Shown: positions 33,724 through 43,283 of the stretch, piece after piece
Position numbering within the stretch: the first letter of the stretch is position 1
How the letters are laid out: each line of letters opens with the position of its first letter
Assembly: GCA_965249775.1 (NCBI GenBank)
Contig: OZ252253.1
Location: forward strand, 186,001-250,000
From: UBA822 sp965249775
Lineage (GTDB): Bacteria; Gemmatimonadota; Gemmatimonadetes; Longimicrobiales; Gaopeijiaceae
DNA: 64,000 nucleotides
Reading direction: 5' to 3'
Notes under the pieces: generated by a model
The model's input: only the letters and a program-made list of their open reading frames with translations
Told to the model about the DNA's origin: nothing
Databases searched by the model: none
Position numbers and translations under genes: made by a program

Positions 33724-36700
33724 CCGAGCCCGTCACCGAAGAGGTTCCCGGCCAGGGTCCGGACGCGGAGATCCACGAGGACTCCGAAGGATCTGAGCCG
33801 GCTGAACTCACTGAGTCGGATAGCTCCACCGAGGGTTCGGTGAAGGCGGACGCCTTCGCCGAGGAACCCTTCGCCGAGGAAGCTCCCAGCCAACGGTCCG
33901 CCGCCGTCTACTGGATGCTCCTAACGGTTCTATTCATTTTTTTCACCATCTTCAGGCGCTTCCCCTTCGACGACGACCCGGCTCGCCACGTCATCTGGGA
34001 GTTTATCAGCACGACGATGGCCTTGATCGTCGCGAGCCTTTCTCTCGTCCGTTACTACAGCAAGAAACAGCCAACTTTCCTGTTCATCGGTACGGGCTTC
34101 CTGGGCACCGGACTGCTGAATGGGTACCACGCCGTCATGACCTCTAGTCTCCTCGGCGCGGGGGCTGCTGGGCTCCAGAGCCCGGACGTGGCCGCATGGA
34201 CCTGGACGGCCGCCAGGCTCTTCTTGTCGTTGTTCCTTTTCGGGAGCGTGTTCCTGTGGTCGCGCGAGGCCGATTCGCCGCGATCACACCTCAATGAGTT
34301 CTCGGTCTACCTTGGGGCCTTCGCCTTGGCGGGTGCCATTTTTCTGGTGTTCAGGTTCGTTCCACTTCCAGCTGCGTATTATCCGGACTTTCTGCTAACG
34401 CGGCCGGCGGAGGTCATCCCGGCGCTCTTTTTCTTCGGTGCTTGGGTGGGTTACCTCCGCCGTGGAGATTGGCGCACCGAGCCCTTCCAGTACTGGCTGC
34501 TCATCTCGCTCATGATCAGCTTTTTCGTGCATGCGATGTACATGTCGCAGGCGACGAGCGAGTTCGACGGAATCGCCGATGCGGCGCATCTCCTGAAGAT
34601 CCTTGCCAACGTGAGTGTGTTGGCCGGGCTGATGATCAGTGTCTTCGTGACGTTCCGTTCGGAGACGACGGCCCTGGAAACCGTGCGCCAGACCAATCTT
34701 GCGATGGCTCGTGAGGTGGAGGTTCGTTCGCAGGCTGAGTCCAAGCTTCGCGACTTCTTCGACAACGCGAACGACCTCATTCAAATCACGGATGCCGAAG
34801 GGTCTCTGGCCTACGTCAATCGCGCGTGGGCGGCCACGTTCGGGTACGAGCAAGGAGCCGTCGATGGTCAGAACCTGTACGCCTTGCTTCGCCCCTCCAA
34901 CCGGACCGAGCTCGAGGAGGCGTTCCGGCGGCTCGTGGAGGGGGACTCGATGGAACGCTTCATCTCGGAGCTTCACACGCGGGATGGAGATCCCGTCATC
35001 TGCGCGATCAGCGCCAATTACAGCCCGATCGACGGAGAGGCCGGGACGTTCCGGTCGATCATCCGGAATGTCACCGAGACTGTGATTGCCGAGAGGGAGC
35101 TGGCGAGCTCACGGGCCAACCTCAATGCGTTGGTCGAAAATACCGGCGACGTGATCTGGTCGGTGAATGCCGATCACGCACTGATCACCTTCAACTCCGC
35201 CTATGCGCTGGGGGTCGAAGCACGAACCGGTGTCGAGCCCAAGGTAGGGGATAGTCCGGAAAATCTATATGAAGAGGATCAAGCGATCTTTTTCCAACAG
35301 TCCTATGACGAGGTGTTGAGGCAGGGGCGCTTGTCCAAGATTCGTTCCGAGGAGATGGATGGCGAGATTCGGCACAGCGAGCTGTTCTTCAGCCCGATCG
35401 GGGACCATGAGGATTTGGCCGGCGTTGTGGTGTTCGGAAAGGACATCACGCGGCGGCGGAGGGCCGAGGTGGATCTGGTTTCGGCCAAGAACGAGGCGGA
35501 GGCAGCGAATCGGGCCAAGAGCCATTTTCTAGCGAACATGAGCCATGAGCTGCGTACGCCTCTCAACTCGGTGATCGGTTTCGCCAACATCTTGCTGAAG
35601 AACAAGAAGCGGAATCTGGCGTCCTCAGAGCTCGGCTTTTTGGAACGAATTCAGGTCAATGGAAAGCACCTCCTCGCGCTCATCAATGAGATCCTCGACT
35701 TGGCCAAAATCGAGTCCGGGAAAATGGAATTGGAGGTCGTGACCGTCGACGTCGTCGAACTTGCTCACGAAGCGCTGGCACTCGTCGAGGGGCAGATTCG
35801 GGATCGGGAGCCGGACGTAGAGGTTCGCGTCGAGGCTCCTGAGGGTTTGGACGACATCGAAACAGACCCGGCGAAGCTGAAGCAGGTAATCGTGAACTTG
35901 GTAGGAAATGCGCTGAAGTTCACGGAGTCGGGGGAAGTCGTGGTCCGCATCGAGCCCGATGAGGTCACGAACAAGCTCGCTTCGATTTCCGTCAGTGACA
36001 CCGGAATCGGGATTCCCGAAGAGCGCCGAAGTGCCATCTTCGAGGCCTTCCAGCAGGCGGAAGCAGGGACGGCACGCCAGTTCGGTGGCACCGGCCTCGG
36101 CCTCGCGATCTCGCGCTCCATGTGCCTGCTGATGGGATACGACCTCGCGCTCGAAAGTGAGGTCGGCCAGGGGACCACGTTCAAAATCGTCTTTCCAACA
36201 TTCACACCCTCCGAGAGCTCCTCCCAGATTGATCCGGCTCTCCAAGAGGGGTCGAGGGAGCTCGATGAAGACAACGTCGAATCCCTCATCCATGGTGTGG
36301 TCACCGGAGCGGACAATGGTCACGCGGCCGTCGACTCCGGGGATGGGAGCTCGGACGCGACCGATGCGCCTGAGGTCAAGCATTACAAAGTACTGGTGAT
36401 CGACGACGACGCAGACTCTCGCATCCTGATGGAGGACTACCTCAGTGACTTCGGCTGCGAGGTCCTTCAGGCTTCGACGGGAGACGAGGGGATGGAGATG
36501 GCCCGGACGCACCAACCGGATCTCCTGACGCTGGACCTACAGATGCCCGGCGTCGATGGTTGGGAGGTTCTGAAGAGGCTGAAGGCGGATCCGGACGTGA
36601 GCCACATTCCGGTGGTCATCGCGAGCATCTTGGCCAACGAGGGCCGGGGACGACTCTTCGGCGCGGTGGATCTGCTGACCAAGCCGATCGAGCGGGCGGA

Positions 36701-37145
36701 CCTGATGCGTGTGCTGTGGCGGCAGCTCGTCAATCAGCACGAGCGTAGGGTGCTGGTGGTCGACGACGATCCTGAGATCCAGGCGCTCCTCACGGCTGGA
36801 TTGGCCGAGGACGGTATCGACGTCCACTGCGTGGCGCACGGAGAGGAGGCGCTCCGACACCTCCAGAGGGATACGCCGGCTGCGGTCCTCCTGGATCTGC
36901 GGATGCCGGTCATGGACGGGTTCGAATTCCTTCACCGGATGCGCGAAAGCCGTTATCACAAGGGTCTTCCGGTCATCGTCATAACGATCAAACGCCTCAC
37001 GCAGGAAGAAGAGGACCAATTGGCCGACATGGCGTCCGCCGTAGTCATCAAGGATCGGGGCTTCGTTCCTCGGGTTCGGGCCCACATCGCCACGCTTTTC
37101 CCGCCGCAACCCCGTGAGGCCGAGGCGACACCCACTGCCGATTGA
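33720..37145 (+). CDS. Membrane hybrid sensor histidine kinase (7TM-like, PAS-PAS, HisKA-HATPase, two receivers)
   Basis: A 1141-residue kinase. After an acidic cytoplasmic leader come about seven membrane helices (about 62-325) in a MASE-type sensor (GLLNGYHAVMTS). Two PAS domains follow (about 342-460 and 465-580). HisKA has SHELRTPLNSVIGF with His near 609, then N-box LVGNALKF and G-boxes DTGIGIPEE and GTGLGLAIS. Two receivers end the protein (VLVIDDDADSR with LDLQMPGVDG; VLVVDDDPEIQ with LDLRMPVMDG). It lacks an internal HPt, which the adjacent stand-alone HPt would supply. The signal is unknown. Confidence 0.94.
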   Translation: MTEPVTEEVPGQGPDAEIHEDSEGSEPAELTESDSSTEGSVKADAFAEEPFAEEAPSQRSAAVYWMLLTVLFIFFTIFRRFPFDDDPARHVIWEFISTTMALIVASLSLVRYYSKKQPTFLFIGTGFLGTGLLNGYHAVMTSSLLGAGAAGLQSPDVAAWTWTAARLFLSLFLFGSVFLWSREADSPRSHLNEFSVYLGAFALAGAIFLVFRFVPLPAAYYPDFLLTRPAEVIPALFFFGAWVGYLRRGDWRTEPFQYWLLISLMISFFVHAMYMSQATSEFDGIADAAHLLKILANVSVLAGLMISVFVTFRSETTALETVRQTNLAMAREVEVRSQAESKLRDFFDNANDLIQITDAEGSLAYVNRAWAATFGYEQGAVDGQNLYALLRPSNRTELEEAFRRLVEGDSMERFISELHTRDGDPVICAISANYSPIDGEAGTFRSIIRNVTETVIAERELASSRANLNALVENTGDVIWSVNADHALITFNSAYALGVEARTGVEPKVGDSPENLYEEDQAIFFQQSYDEVLRQGRLSKIRSEEMDGEIRHSELFFSPIGDHEDLAGVVVFGKDITRRRRAEVDLVSAKNEAEAANRAKSHFLANMSHELRTPLNSVIGFANILLKNKKRNLASSELGFLERIQVNGKHLLALINEILDLAKIESGKMELEVVTVDVVELAHEALALVEGQIRDREPDVEVRVEAPEGLDDIETDPAKLKQVIVNLVGNALKFTESGEVVVRIEPDEVTNKLASISVSDTGIGIPEERRSAIFEAFQQAEAGTARQFGGTGLGLAISRSMCLLMGYDLALESEVGQGTTFKIVFPTFTPSESSSQIDPALQEGSRELDEDNVESLIHGVVTGADNGHAAVDSGDGSSDATDAPEVKHYKVLVIDDDADSRILMEDYLSDFGCEVLQASTGDEGMEMARTHQPDLLTLDLQMPGVDGWEVLKRLKADPDVSHIPVVIASILANEGRGRLFGAVDLLTKPIERADLMRVLWRQLVNQHERRVLVVDDDPEIQALLTAGLAEDGIDVHCVAHGEEALRHLQRDTPAAVLLDLRMPVMDGFEFLHRMRESRYHKGLPVIVITIKRLTQEEEDQLADMASAVVIKDRGFVPRVRAHIATLFPPQPREAEATPTAD

Positions 37146-37175
37146 CCAAGGCGAAACCCACCGCCGATTGACCAA
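37124..37175 (+). repeat. Two 26-bp tandem units spanning the hybrid-kinase stop codon
   Basis: Units 37124-37149 and 37150-37175 differ at two positions and share CGCCGATTGACCAAGG or its close variant. The first contains the TGA stop of the kinase gene (37143-37145) and the second repeats it out of use. The downstream SDR gene starts at 37194. Confidence 0.85.
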
Positions 37176-37193
37176 GGAGAGTGATCGAGGGCC

Positions 37194-38576
37194 ATGGCTG
37201 AGTTCGTTCTCCGAACCCGCCTGAGCCACGCTGTCGGTGACGTGTTCGCGTGGCATATGCGCCCCGGCGCCCTCGACCGACTCATCCCGCCCTGGGAAAA
37301 GGTTACGATCGAGAGCCGCGAGGGAACTCCGGCCACGGGCGGGCGGGTCAAATTTCGTGTGCGCCTCGGCGCGACCGAGATCTCGGCCGAGTTTCTCCAC
37401 ACCGATTTCGTGGAGGACCGCTTCTTCCGTTACGAGCAGGTCCGGGGGCCATTCACTCGGTGGGTCCACACCCATCGGTTCGAGCCGGAGGACACGGGTG
37501 GATGCACGGTGGAGGACCATGTGGATTGGGAATTGCCCATGGGCGCCGCCGGGCGTCTGCTGGGCGGGTCGACTGTCGAGGAGGAGCTCGAGCGGCTCTT
37601 CACGTTCCGGCACCGTCGGCTGCAGAACGACCTCGACCGACTCGCACGATACGGAGACGGGGGACCCCTGGCCGTTGCCGTCACGGGATCGAGTGGCCTG
37701 ATCGGCCGCACGCTTTGCCATGTGCTCACCACGGGTGGCCACCGCGTTGTTCGCCTGGTTCGGAATCGGGAAACGCTGAAGTCGGAAGATGTGCTTTGGG
37801 ACCCGATAGATGGAACGGTCGAGGAAGAGGGCCTCGAGGGAATCGACGCCGTAGTACACCTGGCTGGGGAGCCTCTGCTCGGCCTGCGTTGGACCGAGGA
37901 GAAAAAGAAGCGCATCTGGGCGAGCAGGGTCGACGGTACGGAGCACCTCGCGCGCGCGTTGGCACGTCTCCGGCGGGCCCCAAGAGTGCTCGTCTCCGCG
38001 TCCGCCGTGGGCTTCTATGGAAACCGCGGGAACCAACGTTTGAGCGAGAACGCCAAGCCGGGCACGGGGTTTCTCGCCGAGCTCTGCAAGGCGTGGGAGG
38101 AGGCCGCGCGTCCCGCGGCACGGATGGGCATCCGGGTCGTTCACCTACGAACCGGTCTCGCGTTGACGCCGGCCGGCGGCGCACTCGGCACCATGCTGCT
38201 CCCATTCAAGGTCGGCATCGGCGGACGGATCGGGAGTGGACGGCAGTACGTGAGTTGGATCGATCATGACGATTTGTTGAGCCTGATTCTTCACGTCATC
38301 CGAACGCCGACGATCCGGGGAGCCGTGAATGCGACGGCGCCTTATCCCGTTTCCAACTCTACGTTCACCGGGACGCTCGGCCGCGTACTGGAGCGCCCGA
38401 CGATCCTCCCCCTACCGGGTCTGGCGCTCAGGGCGCTGTTGGGTGAAATGGGAAGAGAAATGCTCCTGAAAGGCCAGAGAGTTCAACCCACCGTGGCCGA
38501 AGAGTCGGGCTTCGAGTTCATGTATCCCGGGCTGGAGGAGTCTCTGCGCCATCAGTTGGGGCGGCGAGAAAGCTGA
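37194..38576 (+). CDS. SRPBCC-domain and TIGR01777-type SDR epimerase fusion protein
   Basis: A 460-residue two-domain protein. Residues 1-150 resemble a START/SRPBCC polyketide-cyclase-like domain (FAWHMRPGALDRLIPPW, HVDWELPMG). From about 160 on is an extended SDR of the TIGR01777/YfcH/SDR39U1 type: VAVTGSSGLIGRTL (NAD(P) loop), HLAGEPLLGLRWTEEKKKRIW, SASAVGFYG and the C-terminal DUF1731-like GEMGREMLLKGQRVQP. The fusion order is known in Actinobacteria and relatives. The substrate is unknown. The gene follows the kinase by about 50 bp and may be co-transcribed. Confidence 0.9.
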   Translation: MAEFVLRTRLSHAVGDVFAWHMRPGALDRLIPPWEKVTIESREGTPATGGRVKFRVRLGATEISAEFLHTDFVEDRFFRYEQVRGPFTRWVHTHRFEPEDTGGCTVEDHVDWELPMGAAGRLLGGSTVEEELERLFTFRHRRLQNDLDRLARYGDGGPLAVAVTGSSGLIGRTLCHVLTTGGHRVVRLVRNRETLKSEDVLWDPIDGTVEEEGLEGIDAVVHLAGEPLLGLRWTEEKKKRIWASRVDGTEHLARALARLRRAPRVLVSASAVGFYGNRGNQRLSENAKPGTGFLAELCKAWEEAARPAARMGIRVVHLRTGLALTPAGGALGTMLLPFKVGIGGRIGSGRQYVSWIDHDDLLSLILHVIRTPTIRGAVNATAPYPVSNSTFTGTLGRVLERPTILPLPGLALRALLGEMGREMLLKGQRVQPTVAEESGFEFMYPGLEESLRHQLGRRES

Positions 38577-38580
38577 CCGG

Positions 38581-39240
38581 CTACTCGAAGGAGAACTGCG
38601 GCAGGCCTCCGTCCTCACGGAGCGACGGGTAGGGCGTTCCCCGGACACGGCAGTGGCGGGCAATTCGAGGGTACGCCCACTCGAACAGAATCCGCGCCGT
38701 TTCATCCGGGTCGATGCGGGATTCGTCATACATGCCTTTCGCTTCCCGTTGACGAAATGCCTCGAACAGCAGCAGAGCCGTTGCCACCGAAACGTTGAGC
38801 GAATGGGCCATCCCCACCATGGGGACCGAGACCTGCAGGTCTGCCAACTCGAGTGCCTCGTCGCTCAGGCCCAGTAGCTCCGCTCCCATCATCAGCGCGG
38901 TGGGTTCCGTGAAGTCCGCCTCCCGAAAGTCGACGGAATCGGGACCGGCTTGTGCTGCCAGCACCCGGAAGCCGCGGCCTTTCAATTCCTGGATCGCCTC
39001 CTGGGTCGTGCGGTGCCTGACCAATCGAACCCACTTCGCCGTCCCCGCGGAGGTGTGCGAGGAAATCTCGAGGCCGTCCTCGGGGGGGATGGCGTGAGCC
39101 TCCAACACGCCAACCGCATCACAGTTACGTAGGATTGCCGAAAGATTGTGGCTCTTATGAACGCGCTCCATGAGTACCGTGAGGTCCGGTTGCCGCCTGC
39201 GGAGGGCTCGGACGAGCTTCTGGAAGCGCTCTGGGTTCAT
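38581..39240 (-). CDS. trmH: tRNA (guanosine-18-2'-O)-methyltransferase
   Basis: A 219-residue SPOUT-class enzyme that 2'-O-methylates G18 in the D-loop of tRNA. NLSAILRNCDAVGV (conserved Asn/Arg), MMGAELLGLSDEAL and VPMVGMAHSLNVSVATALLLFE (in parts) form the knotted SAM site. The N-terminal MNPERFQKLVRALRRRQPDL is typical of TrmH rather than RlmB. It converges with the SDR gene, 4 bp apart, and is divergent from the ECF sigma gene. Confidence 0.93.
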   Translation of the reverse strand: MNPERFQKLVRALRRRQPDLTVLMERVHKSHNLSAILRNCDAVGVLEAHAIPPEDGLEISSHTSAGTAKWVRLVRHRTTQEAIQELKGRGFRVLAAQAGPDSVDFREADFTEPTALMMGAELLGLSDEALELADLQVSVPMVGMAHSLNVSVATALLLFEAFRQREAKGMYDESRIDPDETARILFEWAYPRIARHCRVRGTPYPSLREDGGLPQFSFE

Positions 39241-39375
39241 CGGTCAACGGTGCGGGGACAACGACGTGACTGCGGCCCGGAACTCTTATGATATGCGGTG
39301 GTGGGTAAACGCCAAAGGAGCCTCGGACATCTCCAATATGAAAGCACGTCGGTCGACAGGATTGACGGAGGGGAA

Positions 39376-39963
39376 GTGAGCGGGTCGGAAGCTACGAGTT
39401 CGGATGACCTGCTGATCCGACGAGCCCAACGGGGCGAGCCTGGAGCCTTCGACGATCTGATCCGTCAGAACTATCGGCGCATCCATCGATGGGCCCTGGT
39501 GAAGACGGGCGATGCGGACGATGCCGAAGACGTAACGCAACGGGTGCTGATCCAGCTTTTCAAGAAGCTGGGGACATTCCGGGGACGCTCGAGCTTCGAT
39601 TCGTGGCTCTACCGGATCACATCAAACGCGGCGGGGGAGCTCCACCGGCGCCGAGGTGCCAGGGAGAGAGCGGTGGCAAAATGGGGAGAGAAGCAAGGGG
39701 AGGAAGGCGCGGAGCCCGGTGTGCTGGGGCGGATCGCAGGATCGGAGGCGGCTGATGTGGCCCGCACCTTCTTCTCCGAGCTACCGGAGAGGCAGCGAGA
39801 GGTCTTCGACCTCGTCGAGCTGCAGGGGTACACCGCGGCCGAGGCGGCCGAGCTACTGGTCTTGAGTGCGAGCACCGTGCGAGTTCACCTACTGCGGGCT
39901 CGCCACACGCTACGGGCGAGGATCATGGAGCAACATCCTGCCTTAGCGGAGGACTTCTCATGA
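39376..39963 (+). CDS. ECF-family RNA polymerase sigma factor
   Basis: A sigma-70 family factor of about 195 residues. The frame is open from 39298, but GTG 39376 has GGAGGGG just upstream and starts before region 2. Region 2 contains DDLIRQNYRRIHRWAL and DAEDVTQRVLIQLFKKLGTF (-10 recognition). Region 4 has LPERQREVFDLVELQGYTAAEAAELL with the helix-turn-helix STVRVHLLRAR. It overlaps the next gene by 4 bp (ATGA), which encodes its likely anti-sigma partner. Confidence 0.93.
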   Translation: MSGSEATSSDDLLIRRAQRGEPGAFDDLIRQNYRRIHRWALVKTGDADDAEDVTQRVLIQLFKKLGTFRGRSSFDSWLYRITSNAAGELHRRRGARERAVAKWGEKQGEEGAEPGVLGRIAGSEAADVARTFFSELPERQREVFDLVELQGYTAAEAAELLVLSASTVRVHLLRARHTLRARIMEQHPALAEDFS

Positions 39964-40442
39964 CGGGCTGCCCGACCACGCGGGAGTGGATCCTCGACGT
40001 GGATCCCGAGGAGCTCGAGCGGGATGCATCAGGGGAACATGCTGGCCACCTGGCCGAATGCCCCGAGTGCAGAGCACTGGCCGATGAGATCCTGGCTGCG
40101 GAGGCGGCTCTTCGTGACGCGCTTGATTCGGTCGAGCCAGCCCTCCATGTCGAGGCGGCACTGGTCCGGGCCCGGGAGGCCGTGGCCGTCCACAAGGCCA
40201 CACGCCGCCGCAGACGCTGGCAAGCAGCCGTTCCGCTAGCCGCTGCGGCGCTGGGAGGACTCCTCTTGATCGATCGTCCCTCGCCGGCGCCCGACCCCGG
40301 ATTCCATCCGGCGACCGTGAGGGCCGCAAGGGCGCTCGGCTTGGTTGGGGCGAGGCCGGTGGTGAAGGCTGAAGGTCACCAGAGCGTGGCCGTGCTGCCC
40401 ACCGAGAATCCGAACATCACAGTCATTTGGTTCATGGATTGA
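39960..40442 (+). CDS. Zinc-finger anti-sigma factor, putative (zf-HC2-like)
   Basis: A 160-residue protein coupled to the ECF sigma gene. The N-terminus has HAGHLAECPECRALADE, a His-x3-Cys-x2-Cys pattern like zf-HC2 anti-sigma domains that grip sigma region 2. A single membrane helix follows (AAVPLAAAALGGLLLI, about 89-104) and a short extracytoplasmic tail. This fits an anti-sigma factor that holds the sigma at the membrane until a signal arrives. The assignment relies on motif and position. Confidence 0.8.
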   Translation: MTGCPTTREWILDVDPEELERDASGEHAGHLAECPECRALADEILAAEAALRDALDSVEPALHVEAALVRAREAVAVHKATRRRRRWQAAVPLAAAALGGLLLIDRPSPAPDPGFHPATVRAARALGLVGARPVVKAEGHQSVAVLPTENPNITVIWFMD

Positions 40443-40480
40443 GAGCAATGGTTCATAGCATGAAAAAGGGAGTATTGAAG

Positions 40481-41152
40481 ATGAAGATCGCGACACTGAT
40501 TACGTCCGTAAGCGCACTGCTCATGGGATGCTGGGGCGACTCCTTGGAGGTTCGGACGTTTACGCTGGAGCGGCTCGAGGCCAACGAGGCGATCGGCCTG
40601 ATCGAGCCTTACGTCTATCGGGACCGTGCCACCTTGAGCTTCAGCGAAGGGCTGCTCACGGTTCGGGAGCTTCCTGAGAATCTGGATCGCATCGCGGAGG
40701 TCCTGGAGGAGTACGATCGACCGCGGGCGGCCGTCCGTCTCCACTTCCAACTCATCCAGGCCAACGGATTCGACGATCGCGACGAGAGCATTCAGGCCGT
40801 GGAGACCGAGTTACGTAACCTGTTGAGGTACAACGGATACCGCCTCGTGGGTGAGACCGTGCTTCAGCTCCGAGAAGGGGGCAATGGACAACAGAGGCTC
40901 CAGGGCACCCTGGACGGGGCGAGCCCGAGCGCGTCCTTTTTCGACCTGGAGGCCAGCGTCGGCGTAGTGTCGACAGATGATCAGGGCTCCTCTGTCGAGC
41001 TCTGGGTGGCGCTCAAGTACTTCAACGCTCACATCCTGGGCACTGATGTGAATGCGGCGGATGGTCAGTCGCTCGTGCTCGGAACCACTTCGGTCCTGCC
41101 GGGAGGCGGTGCGCTCATCCTGGTCGCGACACCCACCATCGAGGGGAGCTAG
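40481..41152 (+). CDS. Putative lipoprotein with secretin N-domain-like region
   Basis: A protein of about 223 residues. ATG 40481 is preferred: it has AAGGGAG 8 nt upstream and gives a compact lipoprotein signal (SVSALLMGC, lipobox Cys near residue 16). The frame opens at 40427. The sequence VRTFTLERLEANEAIGLIEPYV and LTVRELPENLDRIAEVLEEYDRPRAAVRLHFQLIQAN resembles the N0/N1 (secretin/NolW) ring-forming domains of type II/IV secretins, but no membrane-pore secretin domain is present. It follows the sigma/anti-sigma pair. Its stop overlaps that of the convergent MFS gene. Confidence 0.65.
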   Translation: MKIATLITSVSALLMGCWGDSLEVRTFTLERLEANEAIGLIEPYVYRDRATLSFSEGLLTVRELPENLDRIAEVLEEYDRPRAAVRLHFQLIQANGFDDRDESIQAVETELRNLLRYNGYRLVGETVLQLREGGNGQQRLQGTLDGASPSASFFDLEASVGVVSTDDQGSSVELWVALKYFNAHILGTDVNAADGQSLVLGTTSVLPGGGALILVATPTIEGS

Positions 41153-42492
41153 GTCGCGGGCGGCTCGCGAGGCTCCGGCGTGAACTCCACGTCCCGGGTC
41201 TCCGGCCCGATCGCGGCGCCGAACACGATGAGGAGGCCGCCGAGCGCCAGGAGGGGGAGCACCGTGAGCTCGAAGGGGAGGAAGGTGTCGAGCCACCCCT
41301 GGTAGAAGGCGTAGAAGGACGACGGAATGACGGCCAGGCTGTATCCCAACCCGAAGCCCGTGGCGCGCACGCCGGTCTTGAATCGCTCGTTGATGTAGGT
41401 CGTCGCGAGCCCCCAGAACCAGACGACGGCGAAGACGAGCACGGTCACGAGCGGAATCACGCCACCGAGCCCCGCGGGCGGCGAGGTCAGCAGCATCGCG
41501 TACACGCCCGTTCCCACCACCGCGGCGCCGATCCCCGAAAGCATCAGGAAGGGCCTCCGCCCCGTCACCTGGCTCACCACGCCCGCCACGAGATACCCCA
41601 CTGCGAGCACCGTGTACGCGATGCTCAGCACGATCGTCGTCTGGGTGCTCGTGAGTCCCACCTGCGACCGCAGGAGTCCCGGGAGGAGCGCCGTAACGGT
41701 GTTGAGGCTGAGCCAGAATCCGCTCATCAGGACGAAGACCTGGATGAAGCTCCGCAGGCTGTCGCCCCGGAAGAGCTCCTTCAGCGGCTCCTCCGTGCCG
41801 CCCGATGCCTCGAACAGCTTCGATTCGTCCACGTTCTTCCAGTACCAGTAGGCGTAGATGAAGGTGATGAGCGCCCCGATGAGGAAGGGGACGCGCCACC
41901 CCCACTGCACGTACGGAGAGTCGATCCCGCCCGCGGGGGCGATCGCCAGCATGATAAGGGTCAGGACGCTGACTCCCACGAAGGCGAAGGGGAAGCCCAT
42001 CATCAGGTAGGCCCCGTAGTACCCGCGCTTCTCCTTCGGCATGTACTCCATCGCGAGGGGGCTCGACGCGGAATACGACCCTCCGACGAAGACCCCGTCC
42101 ACGAAGCGGAAGAAGATGAAGAGCCCCACCGCGAACAGGCCCCACGTCTCGAATCCCGGCAGGACCGCGAGGACGATGCTCATGACCGCGAATCCGTTCA
42201 CCGCGATGAGGTTGGTGCGCTTCCGCCCGATCTTGTCCGCGTACCGGCCGAAGACGAGCGCGCCGAACGGGCGTCCGAGCAGGGTGGCCACGAAGGTGAG
42301 CGAGGAGATGATGCCTGCGGTCGCCACGGGCATGTCGGAAGGGATGAAATAGATCAGCGCCGGCCCGAGCACGACCACGGGGAGATAGATGTCGTACATG
42401 TCGAGGAAGAACCCGATGAACCCGCCGCGAATCGCGGCGCGGGCCCGGGGATCGAGCTCTCCACGTTCCGGAAGTGCTTGGCTGAGCCTCAC
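41149..42492 (-). CDS. MFS transporter, metabolite:H+ symporter (MHS) type
   Basis: A 12-helix permease. GTG 42492 (VRLSQALPERGELDPRARAAI) is preferred over the open-frame start at 42618, whose extra 42 residues look non-coding. GFFLDMYDIYLP on helix 1, GRPFGALVFGRYADKIGRKR (motif A), and RFVDGVFVGGSYSASSPLAMEYMP are typical of ShiA/KgtP/ProP-like organic acid symporters. WGWRVPFLIGAL before the central loop fits as well. The solute is unknown. It is about 447 residues. Confidence 0.88.
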   Translation of the reverse strand: MRLSQALPERGELDPRARAAIRGGFIGFFLDMYDIYLPVVVLGPALIYFIPSDMPVATAGIISSLTFVATLLGRPFGALVFGRYADKIGRKRTNLIAVNGFAVMSIVLAVLPGFETWGLFAVGLFIFFRFVDGVFVGGSYSASSPLAMEYMPKEKRGYYGAYLMMGFPFAFVGVSVLTLIMLAIAPAGGIDSPYVQWGWRVPFLIGALITFIYAYWYWKNVDESKLFEASGGTEEPLKELFRGDSLRSFIQVFVLMSGFWLSLNTVTALLPGLLRSQVGLTSTQTTIVLSIAYTVLAVGYLVAGVVSQVTGRRPFLMLSGIGAAVVGTGVYAMLLTSPPAGLGGVIPLVTVLVFAVVWFWGLATTYINERFKTGVRATGFGLGYSLAVIPSSFYAFYQGWLDTFLPFELTVLPLLALGGLLIVFGAAIGPETRDVEFTPEPREPPAT

Positions 42493-42960
42493 GAGGTGGC
42501 CTCGCTCCGAGAGCGTCCGTCGGGAAGTGGACTTCGCCCGAGTCGGGCTGCGACGATTGGGCGGCAAGGTACGGCAGGGGGGTGAGAGCCAACAAGCCGC
42601 GGAGAGGGCGCCACGCAAGGCGGACCGGACGCGGCTTCGAGACCCGCAGGCTCGCCTCCTCCGGCTCTTTCCATCAGAGCCCGGCGAGCCGGAACCGCAG
42701 GGGCATCAACAAGACCGACTGGATCAGGGTCGAGCGAGAGCTCTACGACCGATGCCTGGACCATCGAGATTACCGCTGCAGGCAGGAGGGTCGTAGGTGA
42801 CCGAGGCGAGGGCCGTGCCCTTCCGCCAGCGTGTGCAGGCGGCTTAGAATGGGGAACATTCACGGGACCTCTCCGACACCGGTTGTCACCGGGATTGTCA
42901 CCGACGTACTCCGGTGGCGGTGGGGATACGTGCCGTAAGCGCATGCAGGACAAACACTTC
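42493..42960. other. Intergenic stretch without a supportable gene, upstream of tRNA-Leu
   Basis: These 468 bases hold only G+C-driven open frames. One on the plus strand (42582-42800, ending LYDRCLDHRDYRCRQEGRR) has a somewhat protein-like end, but it has no good start or recognisable family, so I do not call it. The promoter of tRNA-Leu presumably lies near the right end. Confidence 0.5.
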
Positions 42961-43043
42961 GCCGGGGTGGCGGAAGGGTAGACGCAGGGGACTTAAAATC
43001 CCCCGGGAGAAATCCCATGTGGGTTCGATTCCCACCCCCGGCA
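42961..43043 (+). tRNA. tRNA-Leu, anticodon TAA
   Basis: An 83-base class II tRNA. The acceptor GCCGGGG (42961-42967) pairs exactly with CCCCGGC (43036-43042), with discriminator A43043. The anticodon loop CTTAAAA at about 42992 gives TAA. A long variable arm (CCGGGAGAAATCCC region) is typical of tRNA-Leu, and the T-arm GTGGG-TTCGATT-CCCAC is perfect. CCA is not encoded. A decayed copy of its 3' half lies at 46384. Confidence 0.95.
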
Positions 43044-43283
43044 TCGTTGTCCCGCAATGACGCGACAGGTGAGCGAGACGACCTATCCGTTCTTTAGTTC
43101 CGCGGTCTTGTGGGTGGCTGTCGTGACAGCCGGCGCGTCGTGGCTGCCGAGCTGAGACGGAATCACTAGCGCCTCCCGGCGGCAGCGCGTTTGCGCGTAA
43201 TCTGGTCGAGTAGTAGGATTTGCCCCCCAGGGAATTCGCCAGCCGTCTTACTCTCGAAGCAGTGAACAGCGAGGGGACACACG

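Noticed and set aside
40811..42595. 594-residue frame on the minus strand
   Set aside because: It is another frame of the MFS symporter gene and, further left, of the lipoprotein gene; Arg/Pro/Gly-rich without hydrophobic helices.
42582..42800. 72-residue open frame upstream of tRNA-Leu
   Set aside because: No good ribosome-binding site or family match, and its N-terminal half looks like random high-GC sequence.
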